Assembly (NCBI GenBank): GCA_000404785.1
Contig: ASNI01000044.1
Coordinates: forward strand, 1-20,586
Source: Cloacimonetes bacterium SCGC AAA252-N17
GTDB taxonomy: Bacteria > Cloacimonadota > Cloacimonadia > JGIOTU-2
Direction: 5' to 3'
DNA: 20,586 nucleotides
Made by a program: the position numbers and the translations under genes. Positions within the stretch are counted from its first letter, which is position 1. Each line of letters starts with the position of its first letter. Below are positions 7,313-14,754 of the stretch, piece after piece. The notes beneath the pieces were generated by a model that saw nothing but the letters and a program-made list of their open reading frames with translations, had not been told where the DNA came from and searched no databases.

Positions 7313-7390
7313 ATGATGAAAATTATAAACATTACTCACAGTGTATTATTCTCGATCTATAAGATCAGGCGATTATCCTGTATTTTCTAG
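7313..7390 (+). CDS. Possible 25-residue micro-ORF / leader
   Basis: ATG at 7313 follows AGGAG (7301-7305) at good spacing and reads 25 codons to TAG at 7388-7390, encoding a basic, hydrophobic peptide (MMKIINITHSVLFSIYKIRR and five more residues). It ends 106 bp before the carbamoyltransferase start. It could be a leader peptide or chance; no conservation can be judged from one sequence. Confidence 0.25.
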   Translation: MMKIINITHSVLFSIYKIRRLSCIF

Positions 7391-7496
7391 TGCAGGAATA
7401 TTTTTTACAAACAATAGAACACAATAAAAAAAATATAAAAATATTTAGACCGGTATTTACATTGCTATGTAATTCTATCGGGATAAGGAGTAAAAA

Positions 7497-8573
7497 ATGC
7501 GAACGAATAAATTCTTGGGCAGAGATTGGCTCAGCCCTGAAATCGATTACACGAAAGAAGAATGGGAATCATTGCTGCGTCTTGCAGAAGAGTTGAAGAC
7601 ACGTTATGCAATTAACGAAGATATGTCACACATCCTGAAAGGGAAAACGCTTTACACCATGTTTTTCAATAGTTCGCTTCGCACAAGAAGCACATTTGCA
7701 GCCGGCATTCAGCAGCTTGGCGGCTATCATGTTGACTTGGAACCCGGGAAAACATACACTCCCGCCCGTAAAGGGTTTGAGATTCCATATAAAACCGAAA
7801 GAATTTGTGATGTTGCCCAGGTTCTCAGCAGAACCGGAGATGCTTTGGCAATCAGAATGTATGGAGCTCCATCACAATGGATCTATGGCTTTGCTCATGA
7901 AACCATGAAGGAATTTGCATATTATTCGGATATTCCGATCATCAATATGGAATGTGACAAATATCATCCATGCCAGGCACTTGCGGATATGCTGACAATC
8001 AAGGAAAAATTCGGCGATTTCAAGAAGAAAAAATTCGTGATCAGTTGGGCATATTCGGGCTCAACCGCCAAACCCTTCGCAGTTCCGCAAAGTCTTGCTC
8101 TTGCGCCTTCTCTTCTTGGGATGGATGTCGTTCTGGCTCGTCCTAAAGGTTTCGAACTCGATCCTGAAATCACAAAAAAATGCCACGAATATGCATTACA
8201 AAACGGCACTACTTTTGAAGAAACCGATGATATGGAAGCCGCATTTGAAGGTGCTCATGTTGTCTATCCTAAATCGTGGGGTGCTCTTCCCTTCTTTGCT
8301 CAAATGGATGAAAATGGTAAAAAGATCAAAGAAGAAAATCTGGATGGTATGAAAGACCTGTTTGAAAAAAATAAACATTGGATATGCGACGAAAAGAAAA
8401 TGAAATTGATTGATAAAAACGGTATTTATATGCATTGCCTGCCCGCAGACCGCGATATGGAAGTTACTGATGCAGTGATAGACGGACCACAAAGCGTGGT
8501 GTATGATGAAGCAGAGAATCGTCTTCATGCACAAAAAGCGATCATGACCCTATTAATGGGTGGCAGGTTGTAA
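7497..8573 (+). CDS. Knotted-type carbamoyltransferase, YgeW-like (copy 1)
   Basis: A 358-residue aspartate/ornithine-carbamoyltransferase fold. The carbamoyl-phosphate loop SLRTR is at 60-64, followed by HPCQALADM at 157-165 and HCLPADR at 313-319, where classic ornithine enzymes have HCLPAHR. The central SWAYSGSTAKPFAVPQ and GMDVVLARPKGFELDP segments match the knotted branch that includes YgeW and N-acetyl/N-succinylornithine transcarbamylases. The C-terminal EAENRLHAQKAIM is conserved. In a purine-degradation setting it probably runs in the phosphorolytic direction, releasing carbamoyl phosphate from a ureido compound for the carbamate kinase at 11687. AAGGAG (7485-7490) supports the start. 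An arginine-biosynthetic role is the alternative, but no arg genes are nearby. Confidence 0.85.
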   Translation: MRTNKFLGRDWLSPEIDYTKEEWESLLRLAEELKTRYAINEDMSHILKGKTLYTMFFNSSLRTRSTFAAGIQQLGGYHVDLEPGKTYTPARKGFEIPYKTERICDVAQVLSRTGDALAIRMYGAPSQWIYGFAHETMKEFAYYSDIPIINMECDKYHPCQALADMLTIKEKFGDFKKKKFVISWAYSGSTAKPFAVPQSLALAPSLLGMDVVLARPKGFELDPEITKKCHEYALQNGTTFEETDDMEAAFEGAHVVYPKSWGALPFFAQMDENGKKIKEENLDGMKDLFEKNKHWICDEKKMKLIDKNGIYMHCLPADRDMEVTDAVIDGPQSVVYDEAENRLHAQKAIMTLLMGGRL

Positions 8574-8784
8574 ATTAGAAATTAAAATAATGGACCACGA
8601 AAAACACGAAAGATAAGAAAAATAAGAAAATATTATATTTTAAATTTGCAAACTGTTGAAAAGGTTCATCAGGAAGAGAATTTCTTATAAAACTTTTCAA
8701 GCTGATTTTAAAACTTGACAGATAATTGCATATAAAAATAAGTCTACTAAATTATTGCGAGTGAATAAAAATAGTAGGATTAAA
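8574..8784. other. Short AT-rich gap with CACGAAA repeat
   Basis: Just after the stop lies a tract reading CCACGAAAAACACGAAAG (8593-8610), similar to 662-685 after gtrA and, inverted, to bases near 1104 and 10241. TTGAAAAG (8656-8663) is complementary to CTTTTCAA (8693-8700) with a long loop. TTGACA at 8715-8720 could be a -35 box for the ATPase gene, but no good -10 is seen. Confidence 0.45.
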
Positions 8785-10038
8785 ATGCTGAAATATCGGA
8801 AAATAATAAATTCAATAAAGCGGTACTTAGATTTCCCGGAAGCAATTATACTTATCGGCGCCAGACAAGTAGGGAAAACGTCTATTATGAAATTGCTTCA
8901 AAATGAACTTAAGGCTGAATATAATACATTTTTTTTTGATTTAGAGCATCGGGAACTATTTGAACAATTTAATAGAGAATTTACTGAAGTTCTGAATTTT
9001 CTTTATGAAGAAGGTGTAGATAAAAGAAGCAAAAATTTCATTTTTTTAGATGAAATCCAATATTTAGACGACCCCTCAAATCTTATCAAACTTATGGTTG
9101 ATAATCATCCTGAGATCAAGATAATTGCTTCCGGTTCATCTACTTTGCAGATAAAACATAAATTCAAAGATGCGCTGGTTGGAAGGAAGATCGAATTTCA
9201 GATATTACCGCTTGATTTTGAGGAATACCTATTATTCAGGAATGAAGAGAAATATCATCAACTTTTGAAAAGCGATAGTATAACTTCATTAAATCATCAG
9301 CGAATCGAAAACCTTTTCTTTGATTTTCTGACCTTTGGTGGTTTTCCACGCATAGCTTTGACAACATCTAAAAAAGATAAGGAAAAATTGCTTAATGAAA
9401 TCGTTCAAACTTATATTTTCAAAGATATTTCCTATCTTTTTAAAATCGAGAACCTGCAAGCTTTTAATCTTCTTTTAAAATTATTAGCCAATCAATGTAG
9501 CAAACTTCTAAATCTCCAGCAAGTTCAAAACGATTTGAGGATTAACCGACAGACTCTGGAAAGATACCTCTTTGTTCTGGAAAATACTTTTATCATCAAA
9601 AGGATATTTCCCTTCTTTTCAAATAAATCAACTGAGATTTCCAAAATGCAAAAACTCTTTTTCCTCGATAATGGCATCAGAAATATTTTGCAAAGAAATT
9701 TTAGTTTAATCCAAAGCCGGAATGATAGGGGAGAATTATTAGAAAATGGAATTTATACCGAATTGCAGAAGAACATCGATCTATTGGATGATATAAAATA
9801 TTGGCGAACAAAATCGGGCAATGAAGTAGATTTTATTATTGATGGTGAGAAGCGATATGCTATTGAAGTTAAGTGGCAAAAATATAAATATAATTTAATT
9901 CCAAACGGGATAAAATATTTTCAGAGAAAATACCATCCTGACAAATCGTTTTTAGTTCATCAAGGCGAATATGTTGAAAAAGAGAAAATAACAATGATGC
10001 CACACTATAAAATGGGTTCTTGGCTTTCGCACAAATAA
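8785..10038 (+). CDS. AAA-family ATPase with DUF4143 domain
   Basis: I choose ATG 8785 (417 residues), preceded by TAGGAT; a TTG at 8755 would add ten residues. The N-terminal AAA_14 domain has Walker A GARQVGKT (25-32) and Walker B FIFLDEIQYL (D89, E90), then a sensor segment IIASGSST. The C-terminal DUF4143 region ends with a PD-(D/E)XK-like pattern, EVDFII near 347-352 and IEVKW near 360-364. These proteins are widespread, often stand-alone and patchily distributed; their function is not well established. Nothing links it to carbamoyl metabolism. It separates the two carbamoyltransferase genes and is flanked by dispersed repeats, so it is probably an insertion. Confidence 0.88.
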   Translation: MLKYRKIINSIKRYLDFPEAIILIGARQVGKTSIMKLLQNELKAEYNTFFFDLEHRELFEQFNREFTEVLNFLYEEGVDKRSKNFIFLDEIQYLDDPSNLIKLMVDNHPEIKIIASGSSTLQIKHKFKDALVGRKIEFQILPLDFEEYLLFRNEEKYHQLLKSDSITSLNHQRIENLFFDFLTFGGFPRIALTTSKKDKEKLLNEIVQTYIFKDISYLFKIENLQAFNLLLKLLANQCSKLLNLQQVQNDLRINRQTLERYLFVLENTFIIKRIFPFFSNKSTEISKMQKLFFLDNGIRNILQRNFSLIQSRNDRGELLENGIYTELQKNIDLLDDIKYWRTKSGNEVDFIIDGEKRYAIEVKWQKYKYNLIPNGIKYFQRKYHPDKSFLVHQGEYVEKEKITMMPHYKMGSWLSHK

Positions 10039-10365
10039 TAGAAAATAGAAAATTAAAAATGGAAAATGAAAAATCTCATGTCCGTTTCCATTTTATATTT
10101 CGATAGGAGAAAAATGCTGAACCACACGTCTTCACTGCGCTACGCCGTTGCAGGCGAAATACCAGTCTTCACTACGTTACGCCGAGGCAGGCACGAAATT
10201 AATAAAATAACGTTTAGAAGAATATTTTCTCTTAAAACCTTTTTCGTGCTTTTAGCCTGCCCCGTTGTCCGCCAGCTGGCGGATATTCGACTGGGGTGCT
10301 TTTCGCCTGTCACGGCGGAGCACGGCATAGTCGGATGGTAAAAGTATTTATATGTAGGAGAAAAA
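10039..10365. repeat. Repeat-packed gap between ATPase and second carbamoyltransferase
   Basis: The 327 bp start with a GAAAAT-type low-complexity tract (10039-10075). Two copies of a GTCTTCACT...TACGCC..GGCAGGC motif follow (about 10129-10153 and 10166-10193), then an inverted CACGAAA tract (about 10239-10250) and the GC-rich dispersed repeat at 10250-10309. A 91-codon frame crossing this region is built entirely from repeats. TAGGAG at 10355-10360 serves the next gene. Confidence 0.7.
10250..10309. repeat. Dispersed GC-rich hairpin repeat, copy 2, with nested palindrome
   Basis: The ends match the copy at 1063-1113 (CCTGCCCCGT ... GGGGTGCTTTTCG). The middle contains the perfect 16-bp palindrome TCCGCCAGCTGGCGGA at 10268-10283, absent from copy 1. 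This looks like one small repeat inserted in another. Confidence 0.65.
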
Positions 10366-11403
10366 ATGTTAATAGATATAAAAGGAAAAGATATTATTTG
10401 CACTCAAGAGCTATCGGTGCAAGAGATTAATGCTATATTAAAACTAGCAAAAGAGATGAAGGCAGATCGATTCGGAGAAAAATATATTGAATTATTAAAG
10501 GACAAAACATTTCTTATGTTCTTCTTTAATCCATCATTGAGAACGCGAATATCCTTTGAAGCCGCTGCCACCGAACTTGGTGGTCATGCACAATTTCTCG
10601 AACCCAAAACCATGCGTCTCAGAAAGACAAGCCACGGAGTCGAGGTGCAAGCTGGAGAAACTATCGAGGACGCAGCAAAAGTATTGGATAGATATGCATG
10701 CGGAATGGGTATAAGAATTCTGGAAACTTCTGTAGAAAATTATGGGGATGGCGATGCGCTTTTGCGCGAATATGCCAGATGGATGGATGCTCCGATCATC
10801 AATATGGCTGATGATAAGTATCATCCCTGTCAGGGTTTATCAGATGTTATGGGAATGCAGGAACATAGAGGCGATCTAACAGGAAAAACAGTGCTCATGA
10901 CCTGGGCACACGGCTCGCTCGCTCGATCTTATTGTTCGGTTCATGAGAATCTTCTGATAACCTCACGCATAGGAATGAATGTGCGTCTTGCTTATCCTAA
11001 GGGATATGATCTGCCGAAAGAAGAGATTGAAAAAGTAAAAACCAACTGTGAAAAGAATGGAAGAAAATTCGAGATCTGCCACGATCCGGATAAAGCATAC
11101 ACCCAGGATGTGGAATTCGTTTATTCCAGAAATTGGTTTGGACCGGATTTCTATGAAATTGGAAAGGAAGCTGAGATCGAAAGAGCCAGCAAACTCACGA
11201 ACTGGATCTGCACAGAAGAAAGAATGAAACGCACAAATGATGGACTGTTTGTTCATCCAATGCCTGTTGATAGAGGTAAAGAAGTGACTGACGAAGTTGC
11301 AAGCGGACCTCGATCAATAATTGTGGATATTGCAGAGAATAGGCTTCACACCCAGAAAGCGATCATGGCAATGACGATCGCAGGGATGAAAGTGGAGGTT
11401 TGA
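10366..11403 (+). CDS. Divergent carbamoyltransferase (copy 2)
   Basis: A 345-residue paralog of the enzyme at 7497, clearly diverged. It keeps SLRTR (57-61), DKYHPCQGLSD (His153) and the knotted-branch style stretch TWAHGSLARSYCSVHENL followed by GMNVRLAYPKGYDLP. The late motif is HPMPVDRGKEV (297-307): the HCLP cysteine is replaced and the segment resembles the aspartate transcarbamylase HPxPVNRG pattern, while the tail IAENRLHTQKAIM is ornithine-carbamoyltransferase-like. It should bind carbamoyl phosphate but a different amine or ureide from copy 1. TAGGAG five bases upstream supports the start. Carbamate kinase follows after a repeat-rich gap. Role by context: release of carbamoyl phosphate from a ureido intermediate of purine breakdown; substrate unproven. 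Confidence 0.82.
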   Translation: MLIDIKGKDIICTQELSVQEINAILKLAKEMKADRFGEKYIELLKDKTFLMFFFNPSLRTRISFEAAATELGGHAQFLEPKTMRLRKTSHGVEVQAGETIEDAAKVLDRYACGMGIRILETSVENYGDGDALLREYARWMDAPIINMADDKYHPCQGLSDVMGMQEHRGDLTGKTVLMTWAHGSLARSYCSVHENLLITSRIGMNVRLAYPKGYDLPKEEIEKVKTNCEKNGRKFEICHDPDKAYTQDVEFVYSRNWFGPDFYEIGKEAEIERASKLTNWICTEERMKRTNDGLFVHPMPVDRGKEVTDEVASGPRSIIVDIAENRLHTQKAIMAMTIAGMKVEV

Positions 11404-11686
11404 AAATAGAAATTGGAAATTTGAAACTTGAAATTGGAGAATATATCCGAACTCAAATAGAGTGAGAACGAAGTGATGAAACCACCAGTCTCCGTTGCAC
11501 TACGCCTTGGCAAGCAGAGAGCACCAGTCTTCTTCCGAAAAATCGGAATACGCCTTGGCAGGCAGAGAAAATCTCCTCTTGAGAGGAGTACTCCGCCAGC
11601 TGGCGGAGGGAGGTGTGTTTTATGTCTTTTGTTACATGACACTGTTGGTTAATTTCAAATTTCGAGTTTAAGAATGGAGAAATACA
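11404..11686. repeat. Repeat-packed gap before carbamate kinase
   Basis: It contains a GAAATTGGAAATTTG tract (11409-11438), two CCAGTCT...TACGCCTTGGCA(A/G)GCAG units (about 11486-11518 and 11524-11568), a TTCCGA/TCGGAA hairpin in the second unit, CTCCTC/GAGGAG at about 11571-11586, and the perfect 18-bp palindrome CTCCGCCAGCTGGCGGAG at 11589-11606. An inverted AATTTCAAATTTC tract follows near 11652. No gene is credible here. Confidence 0.7.
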
Positions 11687-12649
11687 ATGAATAAAGATAC
11701 AAGAAAACTCGTTGTCATCGCACTTGGTGGCAATGCCATTAAGCAGGCAAATGAAAAAGGTACTGCCCAGGAACAATTCCGAAATGTCGCGACCACATGT
11801 GACCAACTTGTAAAGATGAATGCACTCGGTTATAAGCTCATCATTACACATGGAAATGGACCACAAGCAGGCAACCTTCTTATCCAGCAGGAGGAAGGGA
11901 AGCAACTTGTTCCTCCTCAACCCCTCGATGTGATTGGCGCAATGACTCAGGGACAGATCGGGTATATGTTCCAGAATATTCTAAGAAATTACTTTATGAA
12001 TAAAGGGAAAGATATCCCAATAACTACTGTTGTGACCCAGGTTCTTGTTGATGAGAACGATCCTGATTTCGATGATCCTTCAAAGCCGGTTGGACCTTTC
12101 TATACAAAGGAAGTTGCCCAGGAATTGCATGAGACCAAGGGCTATGTTGTAAAACAGGTTAAGCCAAAAGGTGAAAAAACATGGCGTCGTGTGGTGCCCT
12201 CGCCGGAACCGCATACTATTGTAGAGGCAGATTGCATAAAAGCCCTAGTTGCTGCGCGTGCGATCATTATTGCATCAGGTGGTGGTGGGGTACCGGTCAA
12301 GAAGAATCCCGACGGCACATTCAGCGGTCTTGAAGCAGTAATTGATAAAGACAAAGCCGGCAATATTCTTGCTCAAGCAGTAGATGCCGATATATTCCTG
12401 ATATTGACAGATGTTCGGAACGCATTCATTAATTTTGGAAAGTCTGACGAAAAACCTTTGGGGAAAATAACTGTTTCCAAAGCAGAAAAATATTTTGATG
12501 AAGGGCATTTCCTTGGAGGAAGTATGGGACCCAAAATGCAGGCAGCGATCAGATTCGTGAAAGCAGGCGGAGATAAAGCGATCATTACTTCCCTCGACCA
12601 TGCTGTTGATGCACTGGAAGGGAAGACAGGGACGATAATTAGGAAGTGA
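11687..12649 (+). CDS. arcC: Carbamate kinase
   Basis: At 320 residues it matches carbamate kinases of the amino-acid-kinase fold. The nucleotide-binding ALGGNAI is at residues 12-18. ITHGNGPQAGNLL, VVTQVLVDENDPDF and KPVGPFYT mark the substrate region and the small protruding subdomain. ASGGGGVPV, AVIDKDKAGNILA, ILTDV and GGSMGPKMQAAIRF complete the signature. It converts carbamoyl phosphate and ADP to ATP, CO2 and ammonia in the cytoplasm. With two carbamoyltransferases upstream and no arginine deiminase gene in view, it is best read as the counterpart of E. coli YqeA in purine catabolism. A classical arginine-deiminase pathway remains possible if arcA lies elsewhere. GGAG at about 11674 precedes the ATG. 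Confidence 0.95.
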   Translation: MNKDTRKLVVIALGGNAIKQANEKGTAQEQFRNVATTCDQLVKMNALGYKLIITHGNGPQAGNLLIQQEEGKQLVPPQPLDVIGAMTQGQIGYMFQNILRNYFMNKGKDIPITTVVTQVLVDENDPDFDDPSKPVGPFYTKEVAQELHETKGYVVKQVKPKGEKTWRRVVPSPEPHTIVEADCIKALVAARAIIIASGGGGVPVKKNPDGTFSGLEAVIDKDKAGNILAQAVDADIFLILTDVRNAFINFGKSDEKPLGKITVSKAEKYFDEGHFLGGSMGPKMQAAIRFVKAGGDKAIITSLDHAVDALEGKTGTIIRK

Positions 12650-12980
12650 TCTGGAATCGAAGAGAGAAGTGAGAGAAGTGAGGAGTGAGGAAAGAAAAGC
12701 GTTCCAGCTTCAATGCATTACGCTGCGGCAGGGATGAACGTCAGTTTGAACTGACTGAAGAAGAATCTCGCAAATATTGATTGTCATCCTTGAGGAATCC
12801 CCAATTCATTGGGGTGACGAAGGATCTCCCAGAAGGATTGATCAAGGATTTCGGGAGATTCTTCTCCGCCGATAATTGTGCCATATGGCAATAAGAGATG
12901 ACGTAAATGAATAGTAATGAGAAAAATAGAGGACAGAAAACAGAAAAAGTGAATAAAGAGGTTAAGGTAAAACTTAAGTT

Positions 12981-13158
12981 TATCTTTCGCAATAGTTCGG
13001 AACTATGTTTATAAAGAATAGACCCTTCGACTGGTCTTCATTTCATTACGCCCAATCCGCCAGCTGGCGGATCAGGGTGACAATGTTATTTGTTATTGTG
13101 TTTTTGTTTCGACTTGTAAGGAATGAAATAACGAGGAGTTGGGGTAATAGAAAATCTT
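12981..13158. repeat. 178-bp direct repeat, left copy
   Basis: It matches 13193-13370 at an offset of 212 bp with only four mismatches by eye. Inside are the inverted repeat ATAGTTC/GAACTAT around a single G (12992-13006), GACCCTTCGACTGG ... CAGGGTGACAA flanks, and the perfect palindrome ATCCGCCAGCTGGCGGAT (13055-13072). Confidence 0.9.
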
Positions 13159-13192
13159 TGCGAAAGTTTCCGCCAAGGAGCGGATGCGACCA

Positions 13193-13370
13193 TATCTTTC
13201 GCAATAGTTCGGAACTATGTTTATAAAGAATAGACCCTTCGACTGGTCTTCATTTCATTACGCCCAATCCGCCAGCTAGCGGATCAGGGTGACAATGTTA
13301 TTTGTTATTGTGTTTTTGTTTCGACTTGTAAGGAATAAAATAACGAGGAGTCGAGGTAATAGAAAATCTT
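13193..13370. repeat. 178-bp direct repeat, right copy
   Basis: Second copy of the unit at 12981-13158. The internal palindrome here carries one change (CCAGCTAGCGG), and three further substitutions lie in the last third. The 34-bp spacer between the copies contains a degenerate palindrome, TCCGCCAAGGAGCGGA (13169-13184). Confidence 0.9.
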
Positions 13371-13533
13371 ATGAAAATTCCCGCCAGTGGGCGTACATAT
13401 CAAACCTTTCGCAAAGTTTAAGTTCCGAAATGAAACTGCACCCATCCTTTTTGAGGTTAAATGCAATTGTCTTCAATCATTACAATCTCAAAAAAGTAGA
13501 CAAATATTTTCTCTTCAAATCATTTCGATTTGA

Positions 13534-14754
13534 ATGCTTATGAAAAATTATTACTATAAATGCTTTTCATGCGGTGCCAGGTGGTCATCGGATGATATAG
13601 AGGAACACGACCATTACTTGTGCCCCACTTGTATAGAAAAAAATCAACCTCAATCGCCACTCGTTGGATGTTTGCGAGTTCTTTATGATTACGAAGCACT
13701 AAAAACTCAATATAATCACGATTTCTTTCAAAAGTCAAAATCGGGTAACATTTTTCAATTTCCTCTGCTTTTGCCTTTGAAAAGTGAAGTGCAAGAATTG
13801 ATGAAAACTCGCATGGCATTGCCAGTTAACTCTCTCAATCATATTCCTTATAATTCAGATAATGCTGTTTTTGTCCTGGATGACACGCACAATCCAACCT
13901 TTTCTTATAAGGACAGGGCATCCTTGTTGGTCCTGGCAAAAGCTCTGGAGCTTGGCAAAGAAACTATCTGCACTGCATCGACTGGAAATGCAGCATCTTC
14001 GATGTCCGGATTATGTGCAATGGTTGGAATGAGATCAAAAATATTCGTTCCCAAAAGTATCCCGCAGGAAAAATTAGTACAGATCCAAATGTATGGAGCA
14101 GAGGTTGAAAAGGTTAATGGCTCCTATGATGATGCCTATGATATCTCTATAAATGAATCACAAAAGCATGGCTGGTATAATCGCAACACAGCATACAATC
14201 CACTCACAACAGAAGGGAAGAAGTCGGGTGCTTTTGATATCTTTCTTCAACTGAACTGCAAAGCTCCTGACAAGGTATTCGTGCCGACGGGTGACGGAAG
14301 TATTATATCAGGAATATACAAAGGATTCTATGATTTGAAGCAGCTCGATCTTATCGATAAAATTCCCGCGCTCATTGCAGTGCAGGCAGAAGGAAGCTCG
14401 GGCATTATTGATTATTTTGAAAGCAATGAATTTCTATACAAAGAATCAAGCACGATTGCAGACAGTATTTCTGTGAATGCGCCGCGGAATTTGTATATGG
14501 CTGTTGATGCGATAAGAAGAACCGATGGATTCGGCACAAAGGTAAGCGATGATGAAATATTGAATGCTGAGAAATATTTGAGTCAGCAACATGGTTATTT
14601 CGTCGAACCATCGGCTGCAGCAGCGTGGGCTGGTTTCATAAAATATATTAAGAAGAGTAAAGAGAAAAATGGAAAAATCGTCGTTTTATTGACAGGAAGC
14701 GGTTTGAAGGACATTAAGAATGCTGAGCGTGCTTTGATGATGAAAGAAATATGA
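13534..14754 (+). CDS. Threonine-synthase-like PLP enzyme with zinc ribbon
   Basis: A 406-residue fold-type II PLP enzyme. An N-terminal zinc-ribbon has C10-FS-C13 and C30-PT-C33. The catalytic lysine is K126 in NPTFSYKDRAS. The phosphate-binding style loop STGNAASSMSG follows, then VPTGDGSIISG near 250 and LLTGSGLKD near the C-terminus. This is the layout of threonine synthase and its relatives. No homoserine pathway genes adjoin; the next gene overlaps by four bases and is a MocA/YgfJ-type molybdenum cofactor gene. In E. coli the equivalent neighbourhood contains YgeX, a different fold-type II lyase acting on 2,3-diaminopropionate. A lyase role in purine catabolism is therefore plausible, but ordinary threonine synthase cannot be excluded. 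The start could be ATG 13534 or 13540; neither has a clear ribosome-binding site. Confidence 0.85.
   Translation: MLMKNYYYKCFSCGARWSSDDIEEHDHYLCPTCIEKNQPQSPLVGCLRVLYDYEALKTQYNHDFFQKSKSGNIFQFPLLLPLKSEVQELMKTRMALPVNSLNHIPYNSDNAVFVLDDTHNPTFSYKDRASLLVLAKALELGKETICTASTGNAASSMSGLCAMVGMRSKIFVPKSIPQEKLVQIQMYGAEVEKVNGSYDDAYDISINESQKHGWYNRNTAYNPLTTEGKKSGAFDIFLQLNCKAPDKVFVPTGDGSIISGIYKGFYDLKQLDLIDKIPALIAVQAEGSSGIIDYFESNEFLYKESSTIADSISVNAPRNLYMAVDAIRRTDGFGTKVSDDEILNAEKYLSQQHGYFVEPSAAAAWAGFIKYIKKSKEKNGKIVVLLTGSGLKDIKNAERALMMKEI

Larger units (their letters stand above)
7082..7496. other. Intergenic region before the first carbamoyltransferase
   Basis: This 415-bp gap holds a GC-rich hairpin at 7153-7179 and a possible 25-codon micro-ORF at 7313-7390 with AGGAG at 7301-7305. 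A TTGACA hexamer at 7250-7255 has no convincing -10 at normal spacing. AAGGAG at 7485-7490 serves the next gene. The promoter of the carbamoyltransferase block probably lies here, but I cannot place it. Confidence 0.6.
12650..13533. other. Long non-coding repeat region
   Basis: About 880 bp without a credible gene. From left to right: a GAGAAGTGAG tract; one TTACGCTGCGGCAGG unit near 12716; a GTCATCCTTGAGGAATCC / GACGAAGGATCTCCC repeat (12783-12863) with hairpins CCCCAAT/ATTGGGG (12799-12814) and ATCTCCC/GGGAGAT (12824-12859); then a 178-bp duplication (12981-13158, 13193-13370). The last 160 bp before the PLP enzyme gene are AT-rich and featureless, with no clear promoter. Frames of 73 and 84 codons here only reflect the duplication. 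Confidence 0.75.

Noticed and set aside
7082..7496. Purine or other riboswitch upstream of the carbamoyltransferase
   Set aside because: I could not find the conserved core of a purine riboswitch or of another known class. The only strong structure is one simple hairpin.
10066..10341. 91-codon open frame before the second carbamoyltransferase
   Set aside because: It is assembled from dispersed repeats and a palindrome, and the composition (TSSLRYAVAG, TTLRRGRHE) is the typical translation of such repeats.
12981..13370. CRISPR array
   Set aside because: There are only two repeat units, each 178 bp, with one 34-bp spacer. There is no short regular repeat and no cas gene.
13005..13543. Two similar open frames (73 and 84 codons) that look like paralogous small proteins
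   Set aside because: Their similarity comes from the 178-bp DNA duplication. They contain the palindromic repeats and have no ribosome-binding sites.
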